Virus record (IMG/VR): IMGVR_UViG_3300027833_000111
Coordinates: 1-38,443 of that record
Source: a virus
Strand: one strand, 5' to 3'
DNA length: 38,443 nt
The notes under the pieces were generated by a model, which saw only the letters and a program-made list of their open reading frames with translations, made no database searches and had not been told where the DNA came from. Shown here in pieces: positions 28,289 through 37,082 of this stretch. The number at the start of each line of letters is the position of its first letter. Positions within the stretch are counted from its first letter, which is position 1. The position numbers were made by a program, and so were the translations under genes.

Positions 28289-31200
28289 CTATTCTACGTT
28301 GTTGTCTGTGCCATCACTATTTTGTGGTCCAGGATTATTCGCTTCGTTATCTGTAACTTCTGGATCATTTAAGTCATTGCCTAATTCTTCATCAACAATC
28401 GGAGTTTCCGTTTCATTAAAGTTTGAAGGACCTTTTGGTATTTTTCCGTTTCTGTCAAATCTAAATGAACCGCCTTCACTAGTATGAGCACTGAAGTGCA
28501 TAGCATCATCAAGTGATCGCCATGCTCCGCCCCAACCAAGACCGTGTTTGTTTGCAATTTGTAAAGTATTTGATGGCATATCTGTCATCGGAGCATTTGC
28601 TGGACGAGGTTTGTAAAATCCATTAGGAAAAGTATTAAACACAGGGTTAGGCCAGTTAAGGTCAATAGCAGCACCACTAGCATGACAACTCCAACTACTG
28701 CTACCTACTGCCTGACGTTTGGCATATCCGCCAAGTGCTTTAATTTCATAAACTTGTTCAAATTCATCTAAGAAGGCTTGGAAATTAGCAGCAAATACTT
28801 CTGCAACTTGAGTACTTAATCCTGCTTTTCTAGCATAAATTGTAACTAATTTCCCTTCAGGACCAGATGAGTCAAAAGTTGCATCACTTTGTCCAGCGTT
28901 ATTTGGACCAGTACTGCCAGAGTCGTTATTTACAGGACCGTCGCCGGTGCCACCATCAAAGTCGTCACTAGAGCCGCCGCTGCCAACAATAGTTCTACTA
29001 CTCGTATTAGCTGCTTTATTTTTATTAAAGATATCTGGCGATTCTACACGATCTGAAGGTGTTAGTGTTCCAGGAACTTCTCTATCAGTTTCTTCTTTCT
29101 TAAATGCTGCTGGATTCATATTTTCATGATGCATGTACGGTTCGTGCGTAGGTGCTCTAGTTAATATACTGTCATAAGGTACAGGCTGCAATGCTCCAGG
29201 GAACATATAAGGTAATGTAATAGTAGTTAACGGTTCTATAGGTGTTGCATCAGTTGCATCAATTGTCTTCGTTGCCGATGTTGCTGTAAGTGCAATAATT
29301 GGAATATTAGCTGCGTCGATATTCGAAGATGCAGCAGATGCTGCTGGTGCAGCAGGTCCATTAAGGTTAATATCGCCACCGCGTATTATTGTATTTGCGG
29401 CACCAATACTGAAATCACCGCCTGCGGTATTTTTAAATGCTGCTCCAGACAAATTATTAATTTCTGATGCTGCGTCTACAAATATTGACGCATCTGACTT
29501 TGTGTTAATATTTGCGGTTGCTATATTATTAATTGTTGCAGCGGATATAACAGAATAATCATCTGCAGACTGATGTCGAATATTAGCATCAGATATTAGA
29601 TGCACTTCTCCAGTTACACTTGCATGACTGTGTCCTTCTACTACAGTTTCCATATTTCCTTTAACGAAAATTTTAAGGTCGCCGCCACAGCCCGAAGAAT
29701 GTATATTAATTCCTGATCCTTTTATATAATGTGTGCCTGCGACTAATTGTACCGTGCCGGTACCGGTGCCTGGCTTATTTGCCATTATAAAACATGTGCC
29801 AATTTCGTTATCTGGAGAACCGTAGGCTGTAAAATCTGTAGTACCCACAAAAACAATTACATACTTGACTCCGTTGCGTATGTCTGGATCTGTTATAGGA
29901 AGTACTTTTGTTGAACCTGACAAATCATTTATATCACTTCCTGATTCTCGGAACCAAGATTGTTCACTCTTTTCATGTACCGAATTATCTGCTTTCATAT
30001 AGTAACTTTTTTTAGAATGCAGATTATAGTCATCACCAACTGTAGTTTTCATACCTTGTGTAATTGCTGTATCCGAAGTGCCTTTTACTGTTAATTTATA
30101 ATCTTTTCCTGCATACATTTTTGTATCAAATGCACTTTCAATATGTACACGACCACTTGCCTTATCGTCAAATACTGCTTGACCATCACTCCAACGTGCA
30201 GACGCTTTCATATTAATATTTCGACCTGCTTCAATATTAAAATCTCTTTCAGCTGTAAAATTAATATCGTTTTCTGTCATTACACTAATGCTATCTTGTG
30301 CATGTATATCAATTTTACCGTCACTTGTTAATTCTATCCAAGCTGTGCCACGAGAGTTAGAAATATAAATTAAATCTTCACTATTATGTAAAAGTATTTG
30401 ATGCCCAGTACGTGTCCTAAATCGCATAAGCTCGTTATGAGGGATAGTTTCATCGCCACCTTCTTCGCCATTTAGTTTGTTAACATAAAATGGTGGGCCG
30501 TCTTCTGCATGAGTTTTTCTAATAAATTTATCATTACCGTCGTCCATAACAACCGAGCTGCCGCCTAGTCTGTTATACGGAACATTTGCTTTTTTTCCAG
30601 CAGCACCAATATCAACTCTAGGAGCGCCTGCTCTCTTATCTAATGGCCCAGGGGTGTTAATACCAAAAGCAGAACTAGGTATTTCACGACGAGCACTTGT
30701 AGTCGTTGTTCCTCTATGTTCATCATAAAGTAGTCCTTGTACTTCCAATATATTTGTAAAATCTTTATTATATGGTTTATTAAAAAGAGTTGGATCAACT
30801 AAACTACCGTCTTCAATTTTTTTATTATACTCGCCAACTGGTAGTTTTGCTCCTTTTAGATTCTGAGGAGTAACTTCTGTTGTACGTTGAGTACTTGCTC
30901 TACCATCTGGAACCATAAAGTTCATATAGTCATCTGGTATACATCCAATCCAATAACCAAAGTTTGCATTACCTTCGGCAAATATTACAAGAACTCTAGA
31001 TCCTACATCAGGGGGTACCATCCACATACCGTAACTCTTTTGTGTATTCTCGTATCCGTCATTTGCTGTAAGTCCAGCAGTTGGTGTTACGCCGTAAAAC
31101 GGTGACAAATAACGCACATTCATTAACTGTCCGCTGCGTTCAGGTGTGCCGCCGGCACCAGTGTACCGGATTATTTCAACTTCTAATCCGCCCATATATT

Positions 31201-31297
31201 TGGTGTCTAAATGATTAACGATAATAGCTTCGTACGGGCCGCTATCATATACTTCGGTAACTTTAGCTGAAGATCTTGTATAACTACCTTGTGACAT
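28289..31297 (-). CDS. gp5: Baseplate hub/spike protein gp5 with C-terminal M15-type peptidase
   Basis: 1002 aa; T4 gp5 is 575 aa. Residues ~10-130 form a gp5/VgrG-like OB domain (NHLDTKYMGGLEVEIIRY, then VPPDVGSRVLVIFAEGN and FGYWIGCIPDD). Residues ~300-650 are VgrG-like spike sequence with repeated short strands (DGKIDIHAQDSISVMTENDI, FNIEAGRNINMKA), interrupted near residues 472-520 by a GTTDFT module. After a Pro/Ser/Gly-rich linker, residues ~820-945 are an M15-type metallopeptidase: SCHASGAAID fits SxHxxGxAxD with predicted zinc ligands H872 and D879, and DAMHFSAH supplies H934. No T4-type lysozyme domain is inserted between OB and spike, unlike T4. Inference: the hub punctures the envelope and its peptidase cleaves peptidoglycan cross-bridges during infection. 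Confidence 0.9.
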   Translation of the reverse strand: MSQGSYTRSSAKVTEVYDSGPYEAIIVNHLDTKYMGGLEVEIIRYTGAGGTPERSGQLMNVRYLSPFYGVTPTAGLTANDGYENTQKSYGMWMVPPDVGSRVLVIFAEGNANFGYWIGCIPDDYMNFMVPDGRASTQRTTEVTPQNLKGAKLPVGEYNKKIEDGSLVDPTLFNKPYNKDFTNILEVQGLLYDEHRGTTTTSARREIPSSAFGINTPGPLDKRAGAPRVDIGAAGKKANVPYNRLGGSSVVMDDGNDKFIRKTHAEDGPPFYVNKLNGEEGGDETIPHNELMRFRTRTGHQILLHNSEDLIYISNSRGTAWIELTSDGKIDIHAQDSISVMTENDINFTAERDFNIEAGRNINMKASARWSDGQAVFDDKASGRVHIESAFDTKMYAGKDYKLTVKGTSDTAITQGMKTTVGDDYNLHSKKSYYMKADNSVHEKSEQSWFRESGSDINDLSGSTKVLPITDPDIRNGVKYVIVFVGTTDFTAYGSPDNEIGTCFIMANKPGTGTGTVQLVAGTHYIKGSGINIHSSGCGGDLKIFVKGNMETVVEGHSHASVTGEVHLISDANIRHQSADDYSVISAATINNIATANINTKSDASIFVDAASEINNLSGAAFKNTAGGDFSIGAANTIIRGGDINLNGPAAPAASAASSNIDAANIPIIALTATSATKTIDATDATPIEPLTTITLPYMFPGALQPVPYDSILTRAPTHEPYMHHENMNPAAFKKEETDREVPGTLTPSDRVESPDIFNKNKAANTSSRTIVGSGGSSDDFDGGTGDGPVNNDSGSTGPNNAGQSDATFDSSGPEGKLVTIYARKAGLSTQVAEVFAANFQAFLDEFEQVYEIKALGGYAKRQAVGSSSWSCHASGAAIDLNWPNPVFNTFPNGFYKPRPANAPMTDMPSNTLQIANKHGLGWGGAWRSLDDAMHFSAHTSEGGSFRFDRNGKIPKGPSNFNETETPIVDEELGNDLNDPEVTDNEANNPGPQNSDGTDNNVE
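29725..29880 (-). other. GTTDFT module inserted in the gp5 spike
   Basis: About residues 472-525 of gp5 read YVIVFVGTTDFTAYGSPDN (G485 is the first Gly of GTTDFT), then GTCFIMANKPGTGTGTVQLV, preceded by a PITDPDIRNGVKY segment. I recall the same GTTDFT..G...N..G..F.A...G.GTGT pattern in unrelated phage and marine-metagenome tail proteins, which suggests a mobile small domain. It breaks the regular spike repeats on both sides. Confidence 0.5.
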
Positions 31298-31314
31298 TTA
31301 TTGTTTCCATATTA

Positions 31315-32532
31315 TTAAAAAGGGCCTCTTCCTTGCGATTGCCAAGCTTTTGCTGCTGAAGTTGCGTTGGATGATGCTGTGTTTGCTGCGGCTGCTGCGC
31401 CTGTGCTTGCAATTGATGCTACTTGAGCTGCTGCGCCGGATGCATTTTCTGCTAATGATTCTGCTGATACTGGTGCAGGACACGGTGCTTCTGTAGGTGC
31501 AGCTTCTGGCTCTGTAGGTGCATTTCCTTCTAATGCTTGAGTTATTTGTTCAAAAGAAGGTATTTGAGTTTTTCCTCTAGGATCGGCTGCATCAGGATCG
31601 TCTTCATCAGGTTGCGGTATTGCTACTCCTGGAGGTGCTACTCCTATATTTGTTCCAGCTACGCCTGCTGCGCCAATATTTTGCTCTACATGCGGAGTAG
31701 CTGCTGCTGCGCCAGTTCCATGAACCAATATATCTTTAACTTTTTTACCAGTTCTAAAATCATAACGATCATCTAACGGGTCAATTACTTCATATGTATA
31801 AACAGCAGAAGCATCTGGTAAAGTTGACGATCCAATTGGTTGAGAGCCAGGTCGTCCTTGACCTGAAACTGCACCTAATCCAGCGCCTGCTGTTGATCTA
31901 GCAACTTGTGTTCTAGGCAAAGTGCCTAATTCTGGCGAAGCTCCACTTGGTCCTGATGGCAATACATCAATTGTAGATACCTCTCCAGTGCCGCCGTTTA
32001 AAATATCATTTAATTGAGTGAATAAACTATCAGGATCATGATGAGCTTTATTTAAACCATCGCCTGCATAATAACTTTGTCCTTTATTAACTATGCGAGA
32101 CTGGCCTTGCATTTGATAAGGAACAGGAATACTAGCAAATTCTTGTGATAATTTAATCATAAATCTAGGCGTTGTATATGTGCCAGCAACCCACTCGTCT
32201 AGTTTTCTATATGTTTTTAAAATAGATAATATTAAATAATCTTGTATATCAGGAGTATATCTTGTAGTAAGAGGATCGATGCCAGAAACTCTAATTGCTT
32301 CTGTTAAAGTTTTTTTAATAAACTGATATCGACCGCAAGCAGTTGACCGATGTCCTTGATCTAATCTCTGCTGTTGAAATCTTTGAACTTCTGCACACGT
32401 CATTTGTACAAGACTAGGTTCACTTGTGCCAGGCCACAAACTTGTATACGGATCTACTCCGGCAGACGATTCGCCTTTTGCAATTAGAGATAATAATGAT
32501 TTTTCTTGGCCTGTAATAGTTATTTCTGTCAT
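31315..32532 (-). CDS. Lysozyme/lytic-transglycosylase-like baseplate hub protein
   Basis: 405 aa. Residues 9-175 resemble the lysozyme superfamily, GH104-like: LLSLIAKGESSAG places a probable catalytic Glu at E21, and STACGRYQFIKKTL (GRYQF at 67-71) fits the substrate-groove motif AxGRYQF. Residues ~185-405 are low complexity: Gly/Pro/Ser-rich, then an acidic patch (QPDEDDPDAADP) and an Ala/Ser-rich end (from about residue 360). No signal peptide, so it is not a classic secreted endolysin. It lies between the hub-like protein and gp5, 17 bases before gp5. Inference: a virion-associated muralytic enzyme that takes the place of the lysozyme domain fused into T4 gp5. Alternative: a lysis enzyme delivered with the help of a holin, less likely given the structural operon. 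AAGG in the preceding gene's end serves as ribosome site. Confidence 0.75.
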   Translation of the reverse strand: MTEITITGQEKSLLSLIAKGESSAGVDPYTSLWPGTSEPSLVQMTCAEVQRFQQQRLDQGHRSTACGRYQFIKKTLTEAIRVSGIDPLTTRYTPDIQDYLILSILKTYRKLDEWVAGTYTTPRFMIKLSQEFASIPVPYQMQGQSRIVNKGQSYYAGDGLNKAHHDPDSLFTQLNDILNGGTGEVSTIDVLPSGPSGASPELGTLPRTQVARSTAGAGLGAVSGQGRPGSQPIGSSTLPDASAVYTYEVIDPLDDRYDFRTGKKVKDILVHGTGAAAATPHVEQNIGAAGVAGTNIGVAPPGVAIPQPDEDDPDAADPRGKTQIPSFEQITQALEGNAPTEPEAAPTEAPCPAPVSAESLAENASGAAAQVASIASTGAAAAANTASSNATSAAKAWQSQGRGPF

Positions 32533-32541
32533 TATATTTTC

Positions 32542-35500
32542 TTACCTTGGTCCTGCTCTAGGAGCAGATGGGAATGTAGATTGTTGAGGACTAAATGCAA
32601 GATCTCCAACCTGTATAACAGGCGCTGCAAATGCTATGTCGTCGCCACCCGTTGTTGAATTAGCCGGGAATAAACTCTGAGACATTGCTAAATCTTCTCC
32701 AACTGCTGTTAAATTTGCAACAGCACTTGATAAATTACAAGGATCAGCTGCTGCTACTGTACTATTTACACTATTATTTGCAGCATCAGGTAAACCTGGC
32801 GCAGTATCTTTTCCTGATGCAATACCGCCGTCTGTAGCTGTAATACTTTTTGTAGTTACAGTTGCTTCGTCATCTTGACCCCTGCGTCTAATCATTTTAA
32901 GAGTTTGTGTATATTTTCCACCGCTAAACACATTAGTTACTGCCCAAATACTAAACAGTCCGCTAAACTGGGGAACTCTTCGAGGCATTTCCATAGTTGC
33001 TCCATTAACTTGATAGTCAAAAGGTGAATTAAAATTAACTACACAAAAGATTTCACTTTGTAAGTAGTTCATTGTACCGTCATCTAACACACTTGGGTTA
33101 CCAGATGATTTACCAACATAATTTCCAGTTTGTTGAGGAAGGAAAAATGGATCTCCCCAAATTTCCATTTCAGCAGTAACCATGTCAACAGTTTGATTTA
33201 TTAATGTATTATGAAATTGTTCTGCAATTCTTACCTTTATGTCTCCAGACTCATCACCAGTTGAGTTTGATAGATTATTAGCTTCTTTTGTTTGGGGTCC
33301 AGGTTCGTTTTTCTGTCTGCCGTCGTCTTCAACAGCAACTTTAGAGCCAGTTTGTTCATCTCCTTGTTGAAAAGTTGCACTGGTGCCGGGATTTGTGGAA
33401 GCGCCGTTTTGCCCAAAATTACCAAAAGCTGTCATAAAGAACTGATTATTAAATTGTATATCAAAATTTAATACGTCTTCATTTTTTCCTGTGTAAAAAT
33501 AGTTATATTGTTTAGGTGCCAATGCCTTTAATTGTTCAGTATTTTTTGCACGTTGAGTTGCTCCAGTTTGTTTTGCTTCGTCTGGATAATATTTAATTAT
33601 ACTATATACATAAATTTTAGGTGAAGATCCAACTTGTTTTTCAGCTGCTGGATTTTTATCTAAAAATACTTGAGTATCAATTTTAAACCATGTATTAACA
33701 CCATTTTGTGATTCTGTAGTAGCTTGTTCCTTTGCCCAGTCACTTTTTTTAATTACTTTTTCAATCATACTAGTTATAGTTTCACCTTGGCGAAACTGTG
33801 TAGTTCTAGCTTTTTCTGCTGGGGCAGTTTCGGCATTACTAATATCTACAACATCACCAAATTCGTCGTATGCAGCACTTTGGTCTGACTGTGCTGTTTG
33901 ACCGCCGGTTGCTGTATTTGTTACTAGATTAGATAATCCAATCTCATTCATATTGTTTATATCTGATGCATATGCCTTTAATGTATTAAATAGGCGATCA
34001 GATGATGCTACAGAATTATTTTCAATACCTTGTTGTTTTCTAACAGTACTTTCATCTCCGGCATTTTCTGCTAATCCCTTTTCTCGACGTTGTTGTTCTC
34101 CTGCATTGATAGTTAAAGCAGATTGTTCTTCTGCAACTTGGTCTTTTATTCGGCCAACTAACTCAACCAACGCATCAGGAGTTTTTGGAAATGCAATAAT
34201 GTATCGATCGCCTTGTATAATTGTTTCAGAAGTTTCAAGTTCTTGCACACGCTCATTAAATACAGACATAACACTTTTTTCGTCGCCGCTTAATACTTCG
34301 TGTACTAATGAACCAACAGAATTAATTTGTACTTTTGATGTTTGTGCGCTATCGTCTAAAGCAGATTCACTATAAGGAACTGCTTGAACAGCGTATTCGC
34401 TACCTTTAGCTTGTACTGAAAAATCAACTTTAGTAATCATAATCGGAACATATGCTGGTGCTGTATTAATTAGCATAGAATTTCCGTATTCGTCATAACC
34501 TTTAAAGTCAATTTTTAAACAAAACGGAGCATTAACATAATTATCGTAACCTAAAGTTGCAGCTGAACCGATAAGAGCTTCAATAAAATTTCCCATACTA
34601 TATGGCTCAACAACATCAAAAGTTATAGATGTACCTAATGCTACTCCAGTATTTGAATTAGGTGCAATAACTGCATCAAGATTTAAATTATCAAGATAGT
34701 ATTCTGCATGACTAGTGTTACCATCTTCTCCGCTTGCATCTTCTTGGAAAGTAGTATATCTTTTATCTAAACTTCCGCCACTGGATTTAATAATATATTT
34801 TTGCACAAAACCGTCGGAAGACCTATACTTACTAGGAAAGTTAAATTCTTCATTGTCTAAAATTCCTAATGTAATAATATAATTATAATGATTGTGATCT
34901 CTTAAAGGATTTGGCACTTTGCTTGCTGCTGAACCATTATTAATAACTACATTTGCTCCTCCTGGAATATTTGTCGAGTCCCACGGAGTTTTAAAATTTA
35001 AATCTAGAAAATCTGCAACTGGATTAATGTCTTTAGCAGATTCACTAAGCTGGCGGATTACATCAAACTGTCCTCCCACTGCGCCAACTAATTGAGATAC
35101 ATCCTTAGCAATTACCGAAATTGGATTATTTAATAATTTTCCAAAATCAGCAAAACTACTTACTATTGAACTTAATCCAGAAATATTAAATCCATTAAAT
35201 ATTGATGATTTTTCTGATATTGAAGACACACTTGAACTAAACTGGCTAGATACCTTGCTTAATGTTCCCGAAACATTACTAATTGACCCTATTGCATTAT
35301 TAGCACTTGTAAATTTTCCTCCAATGGAAGATTGAAGACCTTGTGATAACGCATTATTTATATTGGTGTTTCCTAAATTAGAAATACCTTCAATTTGTTG
35401 TGATATTGCTCCTGCTACTGCTGCAACATTACCGATATCAGCAGTGTTTGATATCAAACTATCAAGTTTTCTAGGATCAAATGCTTGCCCTGGTATCTTT

Positions 35501-35733
35501 GCTGCTGCTGCACTAAACCCTTTAGCAGAAGCTGTAGCGCCAAATGCAGCTAAGTCAGAGCCTATTGCTCCTCTAATATTATTCATACTATTAGTTACTG
35601 ATCCTACAGATGTTGAAATTCTATTTAACTTTGCTGCTGAAGAATTTGCTGATTTTGTAAGAGAATTAATAGATGCTATTGCATTGTTTGCCTTAGATAC
35701 ACTACTTGTTATTTTTGAGAAACTGAATGCCAT
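32542..35733 (-). CDS. Large baseplate hub-like structural protein (gp27 position)
   Basis: 1063 aa. Residues 1-230 are Ser/Ala/Asn-rich with heptad-like spacing (helical, possibly coiled coil), similar in style to the gp48 N-terminus. From ~275 a folded region begins (RDHNHYNYIITLGILDNEEF) with FDVVEPYSMGNFIEALIGSA and FCLKIDFKGYDEYGN near 370-420, and AVQAVPYSESALDD near 455. Near 760 is YNYFYTGKNEDVLNFDIQFN; near 870-960 is AEMEIWGDPFFLPQQ and then MPRRVPQFSGLFSIWAVTN. The pattern suits a hub or tube-adjacent protein. Its position beside gp48/gp53 and the gp5 cassette suggests the gp27 job (the ring holding the gp5 trimer), but I see no direct gp27 motif, so this is positional inference. 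The start is supported by GGGAA upstream and by the 3-base gap after gp53. Confidence 0.7.
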   Translation of the reverse strand: MAFSFSKITSSVSKANNAIASINSLTKSANSSAAKLNRISTSVGSVTNSMNNIRGAIGSDLAAFGATASAKGFSAAAAKIPGQAFDPRKLDSLISNTADIGNVAAVAGAISQQIEGISNLGNTNINNALSQGLQSSIGGKFTSANNAIGSISNVSGTLSKVSSQFSSSVSSISEKSSIFNGFNISGLSSIVSSFADFGKLLNNPISVIAKDVSQLVGAVGGQFDVIRQLSESAKDINPVADFLDLNFKTPWDSTNIPGGANVVINNGSAASKVPNPLRDHNHYNYIITLGILDNEEFNFPSKYRSSDGFVQKYIIKSSGGSLDKRYTTFQEDASGEDGNTSHAEYYLDNLNLDAVIAPNSNTGVALGTSITFDVVEPYSMGNFIEALIGSAATLGYDNYVNAPFCLKIDFKGYDEYGNSMLINTAPAYVPIMITKVDFSVQAKGSEYAVQAVPYSESALDDSAQTSKVQINSVGSLVHEVLSGDEKSVMSVFNERVQELETSETIIQGDRYIIAFPKTPDALVELVGRIKDQVAEEQSALTINAGEQQRREKGLAENAGDESTVRKQQGIENNSVASSDRLFNTLKAYASDINNMNEIGLSNLVTNTATGGQTAQSDQSAAYDEFGDVVDISNAETAPAEKARTTQFRQGETITSMIEKVIKKSDWAKEQATTESQNGVNTWFKIDTQVFLDKNPAAEKQVGSSPKIYVYSIIKYYPDEAKQTGATQRAKNTEQLKALAPKQYNYFYTGKNEDVLNFDIQFNNQFFMTAFGNFGQNGASTNPGTSATFQQGDEQTGSKVAVEDDGRQKNEPGPQTKEANNLSNSTGDESGDIKVRIAEQFHNTLINQTVDMVTAEMEIWGDPFFLPQQTGNYVGKSSGNPSVLDDGTMNYLQSEIFCVVNFNSPFDYQVNGATMEMPRRVPQFSGLFSIWAVTNVFSGGKYTQTLKMIRRRGQDDEATVTTKSITATDGGIASGKDTAPGLPDAANNSVNSTVAAADPCNLSSAVANLTAVGEDLAMSQSLFPANSTTGGDDIAFAAPVIQVGDLAFSPQQSTFPSAPRAGPR

Positions 35734-35736
35734 ATA

Positions 35737-36036
35737 TTAAATTCCCATCATTGATTGAAGATTAGAACCTTGTGGTAGATAAATTTTAGTTCCAGAAATA
35801 AAATCAAATACCGGATCTTTAAGAACATCAGGATTGCGTTGAGCAAATATCCACCAAAGCTCTTTTTTACCGTATAGATCGTTTGCTAATAAGTCAGGCC
35901 TATAAGTGTATGCAGGAATTATTTCATATAATATGTCATTTCCTGAAACCGGAACTGGTCTAGGAACAAAGATATCTAAATATCCAGCAGTATTAATAGG
36001 TGTTTTGCTGTAAGGGCCATAAGTTTTACTAGACAT
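35737..36036 (-). CDS. gp53: Baseplate wedge protein gp53
   Basis: 99 aa, about half of T4 gp53 (196 aa). Residues 35-90 hold the conserved LysM-like core: YEIIPAYTYRPDLLANDLYG, KELWWIFAQRNPDVL, then DPVFDFISGTKIYLP. Gp53 clamps neighbouring wedges together in the inner baseplate with gp6 and gp25. The ATG overlaps the gp48 TAA by one base (TAATG), and the next gene starts 3 bases after its stop. This appears to be a compact form consisting of little more than the core domain. Confidence 0.9.
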   Translation of the reverse strand: MSSKTYGPYSKTPINTAGYLDIFVPRPVPVSGNDILYEIIPAYTYRPDLLANDLYGKKELWWIFAQRNPDVLKDPVFDFISGTKIYLPQGSNLQSMMGI

Positions 36037-37001
36037 TATACAAATCCTTCAGGTTTACCAACAAATCCGCCTTTTGAAAAATCAGTTAAACTAAATTTAG
36101 CTTGTGATCTACGGGCGTACTGTGGAGTAGCTGTAACTGTTATTGTTGCCATAGATGGTACAAAATTTTCTTTACCATCTACTACACATCTAATGTAATC
36201 AACGTCATTAGGTAAGTCAGTTGTAAAGTTAGTTATTACAACCGGAATATCATTTAAAACATGTTGTCCATATCCGCTCAATCTACAAACTACAGGCGGC
36301 AATCCTGTAGTTGCGTCATCGCCGCCATAGAACATTTTAGTTGCAGACCTTAAGAAATGTAATGCTGCTATAAAATATTGTCCATCGTCTGTTGATTCAT
36401 TAACAAATTCACCTGTGATAGTAAAAGCATCCACTTGACTGTTCTCATAAGAATTATAAGGAAAGTTTGTATGTACAGGTTGTACTTGAGAATAATTTGC
36501 ACTATTACTTACTAACACAGTTGGAGTAAAAGGAAACACCATTGAGTTATTAGTTCCTACTAATGGAGCAAGAACTACGCTATCTTGCGAAAGTATAGTT
36601 GGTACCGAGATTCGTACACGCCAATCAGCATCATTTGCAGCAGTTATATTACTAGAAATTATCGCCTTTGATATTGTTCGAGTTGGCGGAGCAGCATTGT
36701 AACCAACTTGTTGTGCAGAATTTCCTATCATTCTAAGTGCTGCGCCAGCTTGTGCTAAATTGCCTCCTCTACTAATAATACTATCAACTTGACCTATATT
36801 ATTTTTCATCGATCCTGCAATATTAGAAATTTGTCCAAATGTATTTGAAAACCCACCAGACGTATCAAAGTTTTTTATTAAACTAGTTGTTCTGTTTAAT
36901 CCTGATGTAAAATTATTAATTGTGCTAGAAACTGATGACACATTACTAAAGGCATTATTAATTTTACTCGACAGTTGATTAAAGGCGCTAAAAATACTCA
37001 T
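36036..37001 (-). CDS. gp48: Baseplate tail-tube cap protein gp48
   Basis: 321 aa, against 364 for T4 gp48. The first ~90 residues are Ser/Asn-rich and probably helical. The folded domain from ~110 contains DADWRVRISVP, MVFPFTPTVLVSNSANYS, HTNFPYNSYENSQVDAFTI, FLRSATKMFYGGDD, CRLSGYGQHVLNDIPVVI and FTTDLPNDVDYI, the pattern annotated as gp48 in marine T4-like phages. Gp48 (with gp54) caps the baseplate and starts tail-tube growth; gp54, a related tube-initiator, is a weaker alternative identity. It is the first gene of the minus-strand block: a late-like promoter lies 20 bases upstream and AGGAG 11 bases upstream of the ATG. Confidence 0.85.
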   Translation of the reverse strand: MSIFSAFNQLSSKINNAFSNVSSVSSTINNFTSGLNRTTSLIKNFDTSGGFSNTFGQISNIAGSMKNNIGQVDSIISRGGNLAQAGAALRMIGNSAQQVGYNAAPPTRTISKAIISSNITAANDADWRVRISVPTILSQDSVVLAPLVGTNNSMVFPFTPTVLVSNSANYSQVQPVHTNFPYNSYENSQVDAFTITGEFVNESTDDGQYFIAALHFLRSATKMFYGGDDATTGLPPVVCRLSGYGQHVLNDIPVVITNFTTDLPNDVDYIRCVVDGKENFVPSMATITVTATPQYARRSQAKFSLTDFSKGGFVGKPEGFV

Positions 37002-37021
37002 TTTATTATGATCTCCTACTA

Positions 37022-37029
37022 GTATTTAG
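37022..37029 (-). promoter_or_regulatory. T4-late-like promoter for the gp48-to-fibre block
   Basis: Minus strand CTAAATAC (within AACTAAATACTAG), 20 bases from the gp48 ATG, with AGGAG between. It abuts, without a single spare base, the TTGACA box of the divergent gp55 promoter (37030). It is probably recognised by polymerase carrying gp55. Confidence 0.6.
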
Positions 37030-37058
37030 TTGACAAAATTAAGTAAGTAGTTTATAAT
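37030..37058 (+). promoter_or_regulatory. Consensus sigma70 promoter for gp55
   Basis: TTGACA at 37030-37035 and TATAAT at 37053-37058, both perfect consensus, with the optimal 17-base spacer. Expected start of transcription is near 37065. An AGGAG ribosome site (37072-37076) follows, 6 bases before the ATG at 37083. This is an early-type promoter read by unmodified host polymerase. Confidence 0.9.
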
Positions 37059-37082
37059 ATAAGTTAACTATAGGAGAAACTG

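Noticed and set aside
31298-31483. Short minus-strand frame rich in Ser, Arg and Ile with an ATG start
   Set aside because: It is a shifted reading of the Ala-rich end of the lysozyme-like gene; the residue bias is the frame-shift image of alanine codons.
31315-32532. Calling the 405-aa enzyme the phage's lysis endolysin
   Set aside because: No signal sequence or holin is seen and it lies inside the baseplate hub cluster, so a virion-associated role fits better.
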